A stretch of DNA of 14,367 nucleotides from Desulfobacterales bacterium C00003106. Its GTDB lineage: Bacteria; Desulfobacterota; Desulfobacteria; Desulfobacterales; C00003106. Positions 7,754 to 14,240 of this stretch are shown piece by piece. The notes under the pieces were generated by a model that saw only the letters and a program-made list of their open reading frames with translations, ran no database searches and was not told the DNA's origin. The position numbers were made by a program, and so were the translations under genes. How positions within the stretch are numbered: position 1 is the first letter of the stretch; every line of letters starts with the position of its first letter. The stretch spans positions 1-14,367 of the forward strand of contig MAXM01000368.1 in assembly GCA_001751015.1 (NCBI GenBank). Direction: 5' to 3'.

Positions 7754-7916
7754 GTAACCGTTCACGGTTGTCGGTTCACAGTTTTCCCAATGAACTATGA
7801 GCGACCCCCATGCAACGACTGAAGCATTTGATCCCTCATTCATAATTACGCAATCTCTTTGTGCTTTTTGTCCTTTTTAACCGTGAACTGTATAACCGGC
7901 AACCGTGAACGGTTAC
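7754..7916. mobile_element. MITE-like element with 8-bp target duplication
   Basis: A 163-bp element bounded by perfect 17-bp inverted repeats (7754-7770, GTAACCGTTCACGGTTG, and 7900-7916). The repeats continue imperfectly to about 30 bp. The 8-bp sequence AGATTGTT directly abuts both ends (7746-7753 and 7917-7924), as expected for a target-site duplication. The interior is AT-rich and non-coding. The arms are built from 7-base units (GTTCACG GTTGTCG GTTCACA). A non-autonomous insertion mobilised in trans is inferred; no matching transposase is in the window. Confidence 0.7.
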
Positions 7917-7942
7917 AGATTGTTGGTTGTGGAGCGAGCTCT

Positions 7943-8067
7943 TATAGACCCTCAGATAATTAATTGCACAAGGCTAGAGGGAAAAATTCGAGTAAGGCGT
8001 ACATTGGGGTACGTTGTCGAGGATTTTGACCGATAACGCCGTGCAATTATTTATGTGAAGGTCTATA
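7943..8067. mobile_element. Palindromic element flanked by TA
   Basis: 27-bp ends (7943-7969 and 8041-8067) are inverted repeats matching at 24 of 27 positions, beginning TATAGACC and ending GGTCTATA. The interior is also palindromic: a GG...AAAAT...CGTAC arm faces GTACG...CGAGGATTTT around 8000-8030. The whole element could therefore fold into one long hairpin. If the outer TA on each side is the duplicated target, the core is 121 bp (7945-8065), as in MITEs moved by IS630/Tc1-type transposases. It has no coding capacity and lies 27 nt beyond the phosphatase stop. Confidence 0.6.
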
Positions 8068-8094
8068 GCTTATTCATACTTCAGGCGCTTCATA

Positions 8095-8727
8095 TCATAC
8101 GCTGTAGAACTTCTCTGCGGGAAGTTCCACGCAGGTGAGCGTATTGCCATAGACCGCACCTGTATCTATTCCGATCTTGTTTTCTGTTATGAGCGGTTGT
8201 TTAAAGGGCGTATGCCCGAAAATCACCTTTTTTCCGAAGGAATAATCCGAGCGGATAAAGGGTTCCCTTATCCAGAGCAGATCCTTTTCCTGCTGTTTGT
8301 CCAAAGGGACTCCAGGGGCCAATCCGGCGTGTACAAATATATATGAATCTGTTTCATGATAGAGACGAAGATCCTGGAAAAAAGAGGTATGGGAAGGGGG
8401 AATAACGAGACGCTGGAAATCGGTATTCTGCATGTACCTGTTGGTCGTCTCAAGCCCGCCGTTGGTCAGGAAGTTGAAGTCATCGTGTCCGCTCAGGTAG
8501 TTCTCGAACATTATTTCGTGATTTCCCTTAAGAAATACAGTGCGGTATCCATCTTGCGGCAGACCAATCAAATAGTCGACAACCTCCAGGGACTGAGGGC
8601 CCCTGTCAATGTAGTCTCCCAAAAAGATCAGGCAGTCTTGATCTTTGTCGACATCGAGTTTCTCCATCAATGCACAGAGCTTGTTAAAACAGCCATGAAT
8701 GTCACCTATGGCGAATATCCTGTCCAC
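8095..8727 (-). CDS. PPP-family metallophosphatase
   Basis: A 210-residue cytosolic phosphoesterase of the serine/threonine phosphatase / symmetrical Ap4A hydrolase superfamily. All metal-binding motifs are visible: GDIHG (D9, H11), GDYIDRG (D38, with D41 and R42), GNHE (N69, H70), H133 in FVHAG and H172 in FGHTP. The size fits bacterial PrpA/ApaH-like enzymes. Phosphoprotein and dinucleoside tetraphosphate substrates cannot be told apart from sequence. The start is read as GTG 8727, because AAAGGA stands at the right distance inside the end of the radical SAM gene and the protein begins directly with MDRIFAIGDIHG. Only 2 nt separate it from the upstream stop, so the two genes are almost certainly cotranscribed. 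Confidence 0.9.
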   Translation of the reverse strand: MDRIFAIGDIHGCFNKLCALMEKLDVDKDQDCLIFLGDYIDRGPQSLEVVDYLIGLPQDGYRTVFLKGNHEIMFENYLSGHDDFNFLTNGGLETTNRYMQNTDFQRLVIPPSHTSFFQDLRLYHETDSYIFVHAGLAPGVPLDKQQEKDLLWIREPFIRSDYSFGKKVIFGHTPFKQPLITENKIGIDTGAVYGNTLTCVELPAEKFYSV

Positions 8728-8729
8728 AT

Positions 8730-9695
8730 CTATCCTTTCCGCAACAGAAAAACCCTTTTTCGTTGATCGAGTCTGGTAATTCCTTCTTCCCGGGCAGCGC
8801 GAACAGCATCACGGTATTCATCATCAGTCAACGTTCGATTTAACGGCGGGACGTTGTATGCTAATCCGCAGGGTCTGTATTGAGCCATAATATTTACATA
8901 ACTCTTTTCGGAGATATTGTCAGCCAAAAAACGCATGACATCCCTGGTCCCGGAAAGTCCGTCAGGAAGGAGAAGATGACGGACCAGAAGGCCTCTTTCA
9001 GCGATTCCCTCTTTGTTTATCAAGAGGTCTCCCACCTGACCATGCATCTGCTTCAGCGCTTCGCGGGCCACTTTGGGGTAATCAGGGGCGTTACATAATG
9101 CCTTTGCCACGTCAGGGTTCCAGAATTTGAAGTCGGGCATGTAGATATCAATGATCCCCTCCAATATCTTCAATGTCTCACACGAGTCATAGCCGCTTGA
9201 ATTATAGACAAGAGGGACGTGAAGTCCTTTGTCAATTGCTATTTCAAGCGCGGACAGTATCTGCGGAACGAGATGTGTCGGCGTAACAAGGTTGATGTTT
9301 GGGCATTTCATTGATTGAAGCGAAAGAAATATCCTTGCAAGCTCTTCAGAAACGATCTTGTGTCCTTCTCCCATGTGACTGATGTCGTAGTTCTGACAAA
9401 ATATGCACAAGAGATTGCAGTTCGTGAAGAATACGGCGCCTGATCCGTGCCTGCCTACGAGTGGATCCTCTTCTCCGAAATGAGGGTCATAGCTCGACAC
9501 AACAGCGTGTTTGCCAGTCCGGCATACGCCCAACTCCCCACTGATACGGTTTACGCCGCAGTTCCGGGGACATAGGCGACACTCTGAAAGGATAGCATTG
9601 GCAACAGCTATCTTTTTTTTGAGCCTCCCGGTTCGGTGTGTCTTGATATATGCCGGTTCGAAAGAGGTGATATGTATCCTTACCCGAGAGACCAT
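8730..9695 (-). CDS. Radical SAM protein, COG1313 (PflX-like)
   Basis: An uncharacterised radical SAM enzyme related to pyruvate formate-lyase activase. Counted from the ATG at 9695, the product has 321 residues. The SAM-binding [4Fe-4S] motif is CxxxCxxC in NCNLLCIFCQNY. Before it comes a second cysteine set, CxxCPRxCGVNR...GELGVCRTG, typical of COG1313 and possibly holding an auxiliary cluster or zinc. The substrate is unknown; glycyl-radical activation is only a family analogy. The start is uncertain. The frame is open further upstream to a TTG at 9809, but those residues are the tail of a PIN toxin, not part of this family, and ATG 9695 lacks a good ribosome binding site. Downstream the phosphatase follows after 2 nt. 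Confidence 0.88.
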   Translation of the reverse strand: MVSRVRIHITSFEPAYIKTHRTGRLKKKIAVANAILSECRLCPRNCGVNRISGELGVCRTGKHAVVSSYDPHFGEEDPLVGRHGSGAVFFTNCNLLCIFCQNYDISHMGEGHKIVSEELARIFLSLQSMKCPNINLVTPTHLVPQILSALEIAIDKGLHVPLVYNSSGYDSCETLKILEGIIDIYMPDFKFWNPDVAKALCNAPDYPKVAREALKQMHGQVGDLLINKEGIAERGLLVRHLLLPDGLSGTRDVMRFLADNISEKSYVNIMAQYRPCGLAYNVPPLNRTLTDDEYRDAVRAAREEGITRLDQRKRVFLLRKG

Positions 9696-9815
9696 TCGGA
9701 ATTTTCTAATTTGAATATCTTTTACGATTCTGTGTTTATCATTGCGGGTAAGAATTGGCAACCCATATACTACGGCTGTGGCGCCGATTATTGCGTCAGC
9801 TAATTGCAACGAATG
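9696..9815 (-). pseudogene. Truncated VapC/PIN toxin tail
   Basis: The frame upstream of the radical SAM start reads HSLQLADAIIGATAVVYGLP and then ILTRNDKHRIVKDIQIRKF. This is the typical C-terminal end of a VapC-type PIN ribonuclease: the LADAIIAATA helix holding a conserved acidic residue, then LLTRNxKHF. The N-terminal two thirds of the domain and any VapB antitoxin are missing. An in-frame stop lies at 9837-9839, within heptamer-repeat DNA. No stop separates the relic from the radical SAM gene, so the two are joined in frame. It is most likely a leftover of a lost toxin-antitoxin pair and inactive. Confidence 0.7.
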
Positions 9816-9833
9816 GTTTACCCTGGGTTGAGC

Positions 9834-9861
9834 GGTTCAGCGTTCACGGTTCCGGGTTGAA
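9834..9861. repeat. Heptamer repeat, GGTTCAC type
   Basis: Four consecutive 7-base units: GGTTCAG CGTTCAC and GGTTCCG GGTTGAA. The unit resembles those in the arms of the element at 7754-7916. Confidence 0.7.
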
Positions 9862-9917
9862 ACGATCTAACTGCTTGTTAGCAAAAGGAAAACAAGTTAA
9901 TAGGTACAAAAGTTACG

Positions 9918-9936
9918 TTTCACCCAATGGGTGAAA
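9918..9936. repeat. TTTCACCCA palindrome, copy 2
   Basis: Perfect 9-bp arms (TTTCACCCA and TGGGTGAAA) flank a single A. It is related to the imperfect copy at 4685-4700. Confidence 0.6.
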
Positions 9937-10001
9937 GAAGCTAATCCGAATCACGCCTCAATCGCCATAAATAAAGTTAAGAATATGAGTAGACTATGAC
10001 C

Positions 10002-10037
10002 TTTGAACCCCGAACCCTGAACCCCTGAACATAGAAC
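10002..10037. repeat. Heptamer repeat, CCCTGAA type
   Basis: Five consecutive units ending in GAAC: TTTGAAC CCCGAAC, then CCTGAAC CCCTGAAC, then ATAGAAC. All are 7 bases long except one of 8. This is a short degenerate minisatellite in non-coding DNA. Confidence 0.7.
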
Positions 10038-10125
10038 CGCTCATTTTAGGTTTAAGCAATACTGTTCAGCGTATCTTTACAATGTAGAAGAGGTAAGGAA
10101 CGGTCTGAGACAGAGAACTTCCTCG

Positions 10126-10154
10126 TTGACAAGACAAAGAGGGGGTGTTAAAAA
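10126..10154 (+). promoter_or_regulatory. Possible sigma70-type promoter for TPR operon
   Basis: A consensus TTGACA (10126-10131) is followed after 17 nt by TAAAAA (10149-10154), a 4 of 6 match to the -10 element. The pair ends 23 nt before the TPR start codon. The spacing is ideal, but the -10 is weak and overlaps an A-rich run. Confidence 0.4.
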
Positions 10155-10177
10155 TAAAGCTTTTTTTGAGGTGAGTT

Positions 10178-10810
10178 ATGAGGGAGACAGAGCAGCAGAC
10201 AGTGGATGAGTGGATAGCGGAGTTAGACGAAGAGATCATAAAGAATCCGACATCCGCTCGACCCCATTATAATTTAGGGGTGGCGTATGCGAGTAAGCGT
10301 ATGCCGGATGAGGCGGTCAGGGAATTCAAAAACGCGATAGAAAAGAATCCGGGCATGGTTGAGGCGTATGTAAATCTGGGAGGCCTGTATATCCAGAAAG
10401 ATGAACTGGATAATGCGATAGAGGTCAACCAAAAGGCGGCGCAGCTCCGGCCGGATTTCCCGGTGGCGCATGCTAATCTGGGGTTTACGTATCTTCAAAA
10501 GGGGTATATTGATTCGGCCATTGACTCACTTGAAAGAGCAATTGCTATTGCTCCCGACTTTGTCCGACCGTACATCAACCTGGCCAGCGCATACCTCCAG
10601 GAAGGAGATATCGAAAAAAGCATTGACGTCAGCAGGAAGGCCCTCGAACTTGCGCCGGAATACGGGCCTGTCCACAACAACCTCGCCGTAGCCTATTATT
10701 ACAAGGAGGATTTCAAAATGGCGACCAGTCATTTTGACAAGGCCAAAGAGTTCGGGTTTGAGGTCGATGTGAAGTTGCTGAATGCGCTGGAAACGCATCG
10801 GAAGGAGTAA
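10178..10810 (+). CDS. Tetratricopeptide repeat protein
   Basis: A 210-residue soluble protein made almost entirely of TPR units. Five 34-residue repeats run at about 27-60, 61-94, 95-128, 129-162 and 163-196, each with the usual pattern (for example PHYNLGVAYASKRMPDEAVREF, and LGFTYLQKGYIDSAIDSLERAI). A charged N-terminal helix precedes them. There is no signal peptide or membrane segment, so a cytosolic protein-protein scaffold is expected; the partner is unknown. The start is well supported by GAGGTGAG before ATG 10178. The GAF-ANTAR gene starts 22 nt after its stop, which points to one operon and makes that regulator, or a protein it responds to, the first candidate partner. Confidence 0.9.
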   Translation: MRETEQQTVDEWIAELDEEIIKNPTSARPHYNLGVAYASKRMPDEAVREFKNAIEKNPGMVEAYVNLGGLYIQKDELDNAIEVNQKAAQLRPDFPVAHANLGFTYLQKGYIDSAIDSLERAIAIAPDFVRPYINLASAYLQEGDIEKSIDVSRKALELAPEYGPVHNNLAVAYYYKEDFKMATSHFDKAKEFGFEVDVKLLNALETHRKE

Positions 10811-10832
10811 TGCGTGGTATAGGGAATTTGTT

Positions 10833-11534
10833 ATGAAAGACCTGCCGACAATCTCTGTCGAGAAACAGATTGAGGCCCTTACGGAAATCAGCAAGGCGAT
10901 CACGTCGGATCGTTACATAGACGATATTCTGCGGCTTGTGGTCACCGTTACCGCAAAGGCCATGCAGTCGAAGATATGCGCGCTCTGGCTTCTGGACGAC
11001 AAGAAAAAGGTTATAAGCCTGCGTGCAACCCAGAGCCTAAGCAAAGAGTACCTAAAGGAGCGAAGTCTGAAACCTGGCGAAGGAATTGTGGGCCGGGTTG
11101 TGGAGACGAATCAGCCACGCATGGTCTTAAACGTCCTTGACGATCCGCATTACAAAGAAAAGGAACTGGCGGAACATGAGGGACTCGTTTCAATGCTCAG
11201 CGTACCTATGTCGATAAAGGATCGCGTGATAGGGGTCATCAACTGTTATACATCATATCCGCATAGCTTCTCGGAAACCGAAAGGAACGTCCTGATAGCT
11301 GTGGCGAATGAAGCCGCAGTCGCTATCGAAAATACCGAGTTGATGGTCAAGACCAGGGTGATTCAGGAGGAACTGGAATCAAGGAAACTGATCGAACGCG
11401 CCAAGGAAATCCTGATGAAGCAGCGGGATATTTCGGGCCAGGATGCCTATCAATGGATTCGGAAACGTAGTATGGACACGCGAAAGACCATGCGCGAAGT
11501 AGCTGAAGCCATCATATTAATGGGGGAATTGTAA
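10833..11534 (+). CDS. GAF-ANTAR RNA-binding antiterminator
   Basis: A 233-residue protein. A GAF sensor domain spans about 25-167 (ITSDRYIDDILRLVVTVTAK...KPGEGIVGRVVETNQP...SVPMSIKDRVIGVINCYTS). A short helical linker leads to a C-terminal ANTAR domain at about 180-230, with the recognisable LIERAKEILMKQRDISGQDAYQWIR, the RKTMREVAEAI helix and conserved basic residues. ANTAR proteins bind paired hexaloop hairpins in nascent RNA and prevent termination. The GAF domain should hold the signal, but the ligand cannot be read. It lacks a receiver, unlike AmiR- or EutV-type proteins, so control would be through ligand binding. ATG 10833 has AGGGAA about 8 nt upstream; the longer frame from 10782 overlaps the TPR gene and is rejected. 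The RNA target is not identified. Confidence 0.9.
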   Translation: MKDLPTISVEKQIEALTEISKAITSDRYIDDILRLVVTVTAKAMQSKICALWLLDDKKKVISLRATQSLSKEYLKERSLKPGEGIVGRVVETNQPRMVLNVLDDPHYKEKELAEHEGLVSMLSVPMSIKDRVIGVINCYTSYPHSFSETERNVLIAVANEAAVAIENTELMVKTRVIQEELESRKLIERAKEILMKQRDISGQDAYQWIRKRSMDTRKTMREVAEAIILMGEL

Positions 11535-11556
11535 GGAACGCGGAATCTATCTTATT

Positions 11557-11596
11557 GTAACCCGTTAGGTTACTATGGTGCAACACCTGATACCAT
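11557..11596. other. Two small tandem dyads after ANTAR gene
   Basis: GTAACC/GGTTAC (11557-11562 and 11568-11573, 5-nt loop) is followed by ATGGT/ACCAT (11575-11579 and 11592-11596). There is no U-tract, so they are weak as terminators. The loops do not fit the six-base A1/G4 pattern of known ANTAR targets. Confidence 0.35.
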
Positions 11597-11671
11597 TACG
11601 AGATACTCATCAGAATGTTTCTGTAAGACATGAAGAAAAGCTCTGTGTCCTTTTGCGGCTGAAGCTCTGTT

Positions 11672-12781
11672 TCAGGAATTACTCAATCTGTTTTTGATAA
11701 AACTCTCAAAGGCGTCCGCATCTTCTCCAAATGAGATGGATATCAGAAAAACCAGTGTGGGAAAAGACGTAGCCATCCGTTTCCCGATTCTTACGTAGTC
11801 CTTTTCCGTGGTAACGATATAGTCGACGTTCAGGTCCTTTGCAGTCTGCAGGATTTCTTTGACGTCCGTCTCAGAATACGGGTGGTGGTCTGCGAATGAC
11901 ATGAATCCTGCTATGTCTGCCCCGATCCCGCAAAGCATAGCGGCAAAATCATCGTTTTCTGCAATTCCGGAAAAGGCAACGACCTTTCTGCCTGTTACGG
12001 CTCCCGCGCCGTGGGTCTTTCCGGTTGCAGGATTTTTCAGCCCGGCAGGCATGTGAGAGCATCTAAAGACAGGTCTGCCGGGCGCGTATTTTTCAATAGT
12101 AACTCTGTCAGTCGCGGGCATCTTTTCCGACGTCGAATACCTGGTCAGAACAATGGCGTGTGCGCGTCTCAGGTGGGAGACAGGTTCCCGCAGTCTTCCT
12201 CTCGGGACAAGATGCCTGTTGCCGAACGGCTTTCTTGCATCGCACAGACAAATATCAAGGTCACGTTGCAGTTGAATGTGCTGAAAGGCGTCATCGAGGA
12301 GCAGGACATCGGGATCAAATGATCGCATAGCCTTTTCGCCTGCCAGATGCCTGTTCGCTCCCACAATGACCGGGATACCTCTAAGGCGGGTTGCCATCAG
12401 GCAAGGCTCGTCTCCGCCCTGTTCCGCATCCATGAATATAGCATTTCCGTCCGAGAGAACGCCACCGGATTTTTCAGCGCGCCCCCCATACCCCCGGCTG
12501 ATTACGACCACTTTGTATCCGGACCGTTTAAGCAACTCTGCGACATAGAGGGTTAGGGGGGTTTTACCCGTGCCTCCAAGGGTCACATTGCCGATTGAGA
12601 CCACCTTGCAGGGGAGTCTCTTTGATCTCGCAATTCCATTCTCATAAAGGCAAGCCCTAATACGAACAACAATTCCATAGACAACGGAAAAGAGGTAGCA
12701 GACAAACTCGGGCACAGAAGAAAAGCGTGCCTCGCTCCCTTTTTTCATGATGTTTTCGATTTTGTTTCGCAGGGTTTCCAT
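11672..12781 (-). CDS. lpxK: Tetraacyldisaccharide 4'-kinase
   Basis: Phosphorylates the 4' position of the tetraacyl disaccharide to form lipid IVA, on the cytosolic face of the inner membrane. The 369-residue product has a membrane-associated N-terminal helix at about 27-42. A Walker A loop follows in SIGNVTLGGTGKTP (K73, T74), then ISRGYGG (95-100), and the catalytic acidic pair D163-D164 in LLDDAFQH. RHLVPRGRLREP and the C-terminal TTEKDYVRI motif are also characteristic. The length is slightly above the usual 320-350 because of an N-terminal extension of about 20 residues. ATG 12781 lies 1 nt after the lptG stop, so translation is probably coupled. The pairing with lptG fits a joint role in outer membrane lipopolysaccharide supply. 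Confidence 0.95.
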   Translation of the reverse strand: METLRNKIENIMKKGSEARFSSVPEFVCYLFSVVYGIVVRIRACLYENGIARSKRLPCKVVSIGNVTLGGTGKTPLTLYVAELLKRSGYKVVVISRGYGGRAEKSGGVLSDGNAIFMDAEQGGDEPCLMATRLRGIPVIVGANRHLAGEKAMRSFDPDVLLLDDAFQHIQLQRDLDICLCDARKPFGNRHLVPRGRLREPVSHLRRAHAIVLTRYSTSEKMPATDRVTIEKYAPGRPVFRCSHMPAGLKNPATGKTHGAGAVTGRKVVAFSGIAENDDFAAMLCGIGADIAGFMSFADHHPYSETDVKEILQTAKDLNVDYIVTTEKDYVRIGKRMATSFPTLVFLISISFGEDADAFESFIKNRLSNS

Positions 12782-12782
12782 T

Positions 12783-13859
12783 CTATTGTCTCGTGTTCAG
12801 AAGGAGAAAAACCCCGATGCTTCCGAAAAGGATATTCGCAAACCAGGCCGCCACAATCGGCGGGACGACCCGGGTATAACCGAACGTTTGCGCTACCACA
12901 AAGGTTACGAGATAGAGGATGATGATTCCGAGGCTTATCCCGATTGCCGCGGCTGTTCCGACTCCCTTTTCCTTGCGAAGCGCAAGCGGGATTCCGATCA
13001 GGCTCATTATCACGCATATAAACGGAAACGAGAGCTTCGTGTGCATATCAACAAGATACCGGGACGCGTCGTAACCTTCGCTGATGATCTTTTGCGCGTA
13101 TTGGCGCAGATCGCAAAATCCCATTTCATCCGAGTATTTCGCTTCCTTTATGAAATCATCCGGGGTTTCAACAAGATCAAAGGTCCTTTCCAAAAAAGGG
13201 GTTATCTTATAAGAACCGCTGCTATCCGCTTCTTTGATTATCCCGTCACGGAAGCGCCATTGGCCTTTGTTCCAGGTTGCGCTGCGGGCCTGGATGCGGC
13301 GGACCAGCCTGAAATCGCGGTCAAATTGATTAATGACTATACCTTGCAGAGTCCTTGTCTCTGCATTGAGGGTTTGGATGTTATAGATGACGTCTTTCCC
13401 CTTGTACCAGAGTTGCTCGGACTTGTAGACGAGTTCGGTTGGTTTGTTTTTTACTTTGGTTCTCCATATAGTATTGGCTTCTCGATTGGCATAGGGAACG
13501 ATAAATTCGCTGGCGACAAAGGTCATTACTGTAATCATGAGAGCAATGGCGATAAAGGGGGCGCTGATCCGGCACAGGCTGATCCCGTTTGCCTTCATGG
13601 CGATGATTTCACAGTTTCTTGAAAATATGCCCAACGCAATAATCGTGCTCATCAAGACCGCTATGGGCGCCATCTGAGCGCCTACGAAGGGTAGTTTGTA
13701 CATGAAATAGCTGAAGGCATATTCAGTCGCCCCGACTTCAATGAAGTTGTCGATCTTTTCAAAGAAATCCACGAGCAGGTAGAGCATGATAAACGCCAGA
13801 AATGTGAGGGCGAACAACTTGAGAAAAGCCTTGCTTATGTATCGCGTGATAATTGTCAT
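12783..13859 (-). CDS. lptG: LPS export permease LptG
   Basis: Transmembrane subunit of the LptB2FG transporter that extracts lipopolysaccharide from the inner membrane and feeds the Lpt bridge. The 358-residue product shows the family layout: three membrane helices at about 12-32, 59-80 and 97-120, a periplasmic beta-jellyroll domain at about 120-270, and three helices at about 274-294, 302-323 and 332-355. The cytosolic coupling segment EIIAMKANGIS (84-94), which contacts LptB, is present. LptG rather than LptF is inferred from overall likeness and is less certain. Only one of the two permeases is here; the partner is usually adjacent and upstream, but that side has been replaced by repeat DNA and an istB relic. 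No ribosome binding site is visible before ATG 13859. Confidence 0.88.
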   Translation of the reverse strand: MTIITRYISKAFLKLFALTFLAFIMLYLLVDFFEKIDNFIEVGATEYAFSYFMYKLPFVGAQMAPIAVLMSTIIALGIFSRNCEIIAMKANGISLCRISAPFIAIALMITVMTFVASEFIVPYANREANTIWRTKVKNKPTELVYKSEQLWYKGKDVIYNIQTLNAETRTLQGIVINQFDRDFRLVRRIQARSATWNKGQWRFRDGIIKEADSSGSYKITPFLERTFDLVETPDDFIKEAKYSDEMGFCDLRQYAQKIISEGYDASRYLVDMHTKLSFPFICVIMSLIGIPLALRKEKGVGTAAAIGISLGIIILYLVTFVVAQTFGYTRVVPPIVAAWFANILFGSIGVFLLLNTRQ

Positions 13860-13870
13860 GTTATTGATAA

Positions 13871-13925
13871 CTAAGTTGAGCGATTAGTTTAATGATTACA
13901 GAATGTTTTGCTATTACAAACTTTC
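13871..13925 (+). repeat. Dispersed spacer repeat, short copy
   Basis: The second copy of the sequence at 4613-4688. CTAAGTTGAGC is followed by one heptamer unit instead of four, and the last 44 nt match at 42 of 44 positions. It ends exactly at the start of the istB relic and begins 12 nt upstream of the lptG start codon. Confidence 0.8.
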
Positions 13926-14240
13926 CGTGGACCTGGACTCTTAATTCTTTTCCATTCGAGCAGCAATCGGCTATTGATAAAAGTCAGATCATGACATTGG
14001 CCGGCCCTGGATTCCTGGAAAGAGGCGTAAACATCATTTTTACAGGAAAAACCGGGGTCGGAAAAAGCGGCCTTGCTGTCGGGATTTTACGTCAGGCCCT
14101 CGTTGACGGTTATCGAGGGAGGTTCTGCAATGTTTAGAACCTACGCTTCTTTGGCTGACCGGTCAACTCCTAAACTCCTCAATTGCCTTTGCCGATATGA
14201 GATCTTACTCCTTGACGAGCTGGGGTATCTAACCCTCTAA
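13919..14240 (+). pseudogene. istB: Decayed IS21-family helper ATPase (istB relic)
   Basis: The first frame (13919-14134) reads NFPWTWTLNSFPFEQQSAID and continues with DKSQIMTLAGPGFLERGVNI and the Walker A loop GKTGVGKSGL (from 14045), all typical of IstB. It meets a stop at 14135-14137. Homology resumes one frame over (about 14139-14237) with TYASLADRSTPKLLNCLCRY, then EILLLDELGYLTL with the Walker B aspartate at 14214-14216. A stop (TAA 14238-14240) then falls where a lysine is usual. A small internal deletion with frameshift, loss of the 3' third and absence of istA show it is dead. In IS21 elements IstB assists the IstA transposase in target choice. The N-terminal ~30 residues are also missing or replaced by the repeat at 13871-13925. 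Confidence 0.8.

Larger units (their letters stand above)
7726..8094. other. Spacer with two palindromic elements
   Basis: There is no gene in this gap between the phosphatase 3' end and the kinase 5' end. Most of it is taken up by the elements at 7754-7916 and 7943-8067, 26 nt apart. Short open frames crossing it read through palindromes and are discounted. Confidence 0.7.
9816..10177. other. Divergent spacer with heptamer repeats
   Basis: This gene-free gap lies between the PIN relic and the TPR gene. It contains two heptamer-repeat patches (9834-9861 and 10002-10037), a perfect TTTCACCCA/TGGGTGAAA palindrome (9918-9936), and a promoter-like pair just before the TPR gene. Confidence 0.6.

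Noticed and set aside
7628..7843. Minus-strand frame overlapping the kinase start and the MITE
   Set aside because: It reads the kinase N-terminus out of frame and crosses the inverted-repeat arm; no protein-like features.
7746..8067. CRISPR-like reading of the repeated arms
   Set aside because: The repeats are inverted pairs with unequal spacing and a target duplication, not regular direct repeats with spacers.
10101..10145. Possible ANTAR-type hairpin pair before the TPR gene (GGAA/TTCC and CCTC/GAGG)
   Set aside because: The loops do not give two hexaloops with A at position 1 and G at position 4, and no terminator follows.
10782..10832. Longer N-terminus for the GAF-ANTAR protein
   Set aside because: It overlaps the TPR gene end; ATG 10833 has a better ribosome binding site and fits the domain start.
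12747..13622. 291-codon plus-strand open frame opposite lptG and the lpxK start
   Set aside because: It is antisense to lptG, whose membrane topology and motifs are clear; no motif is recognisable in the opposite frame.
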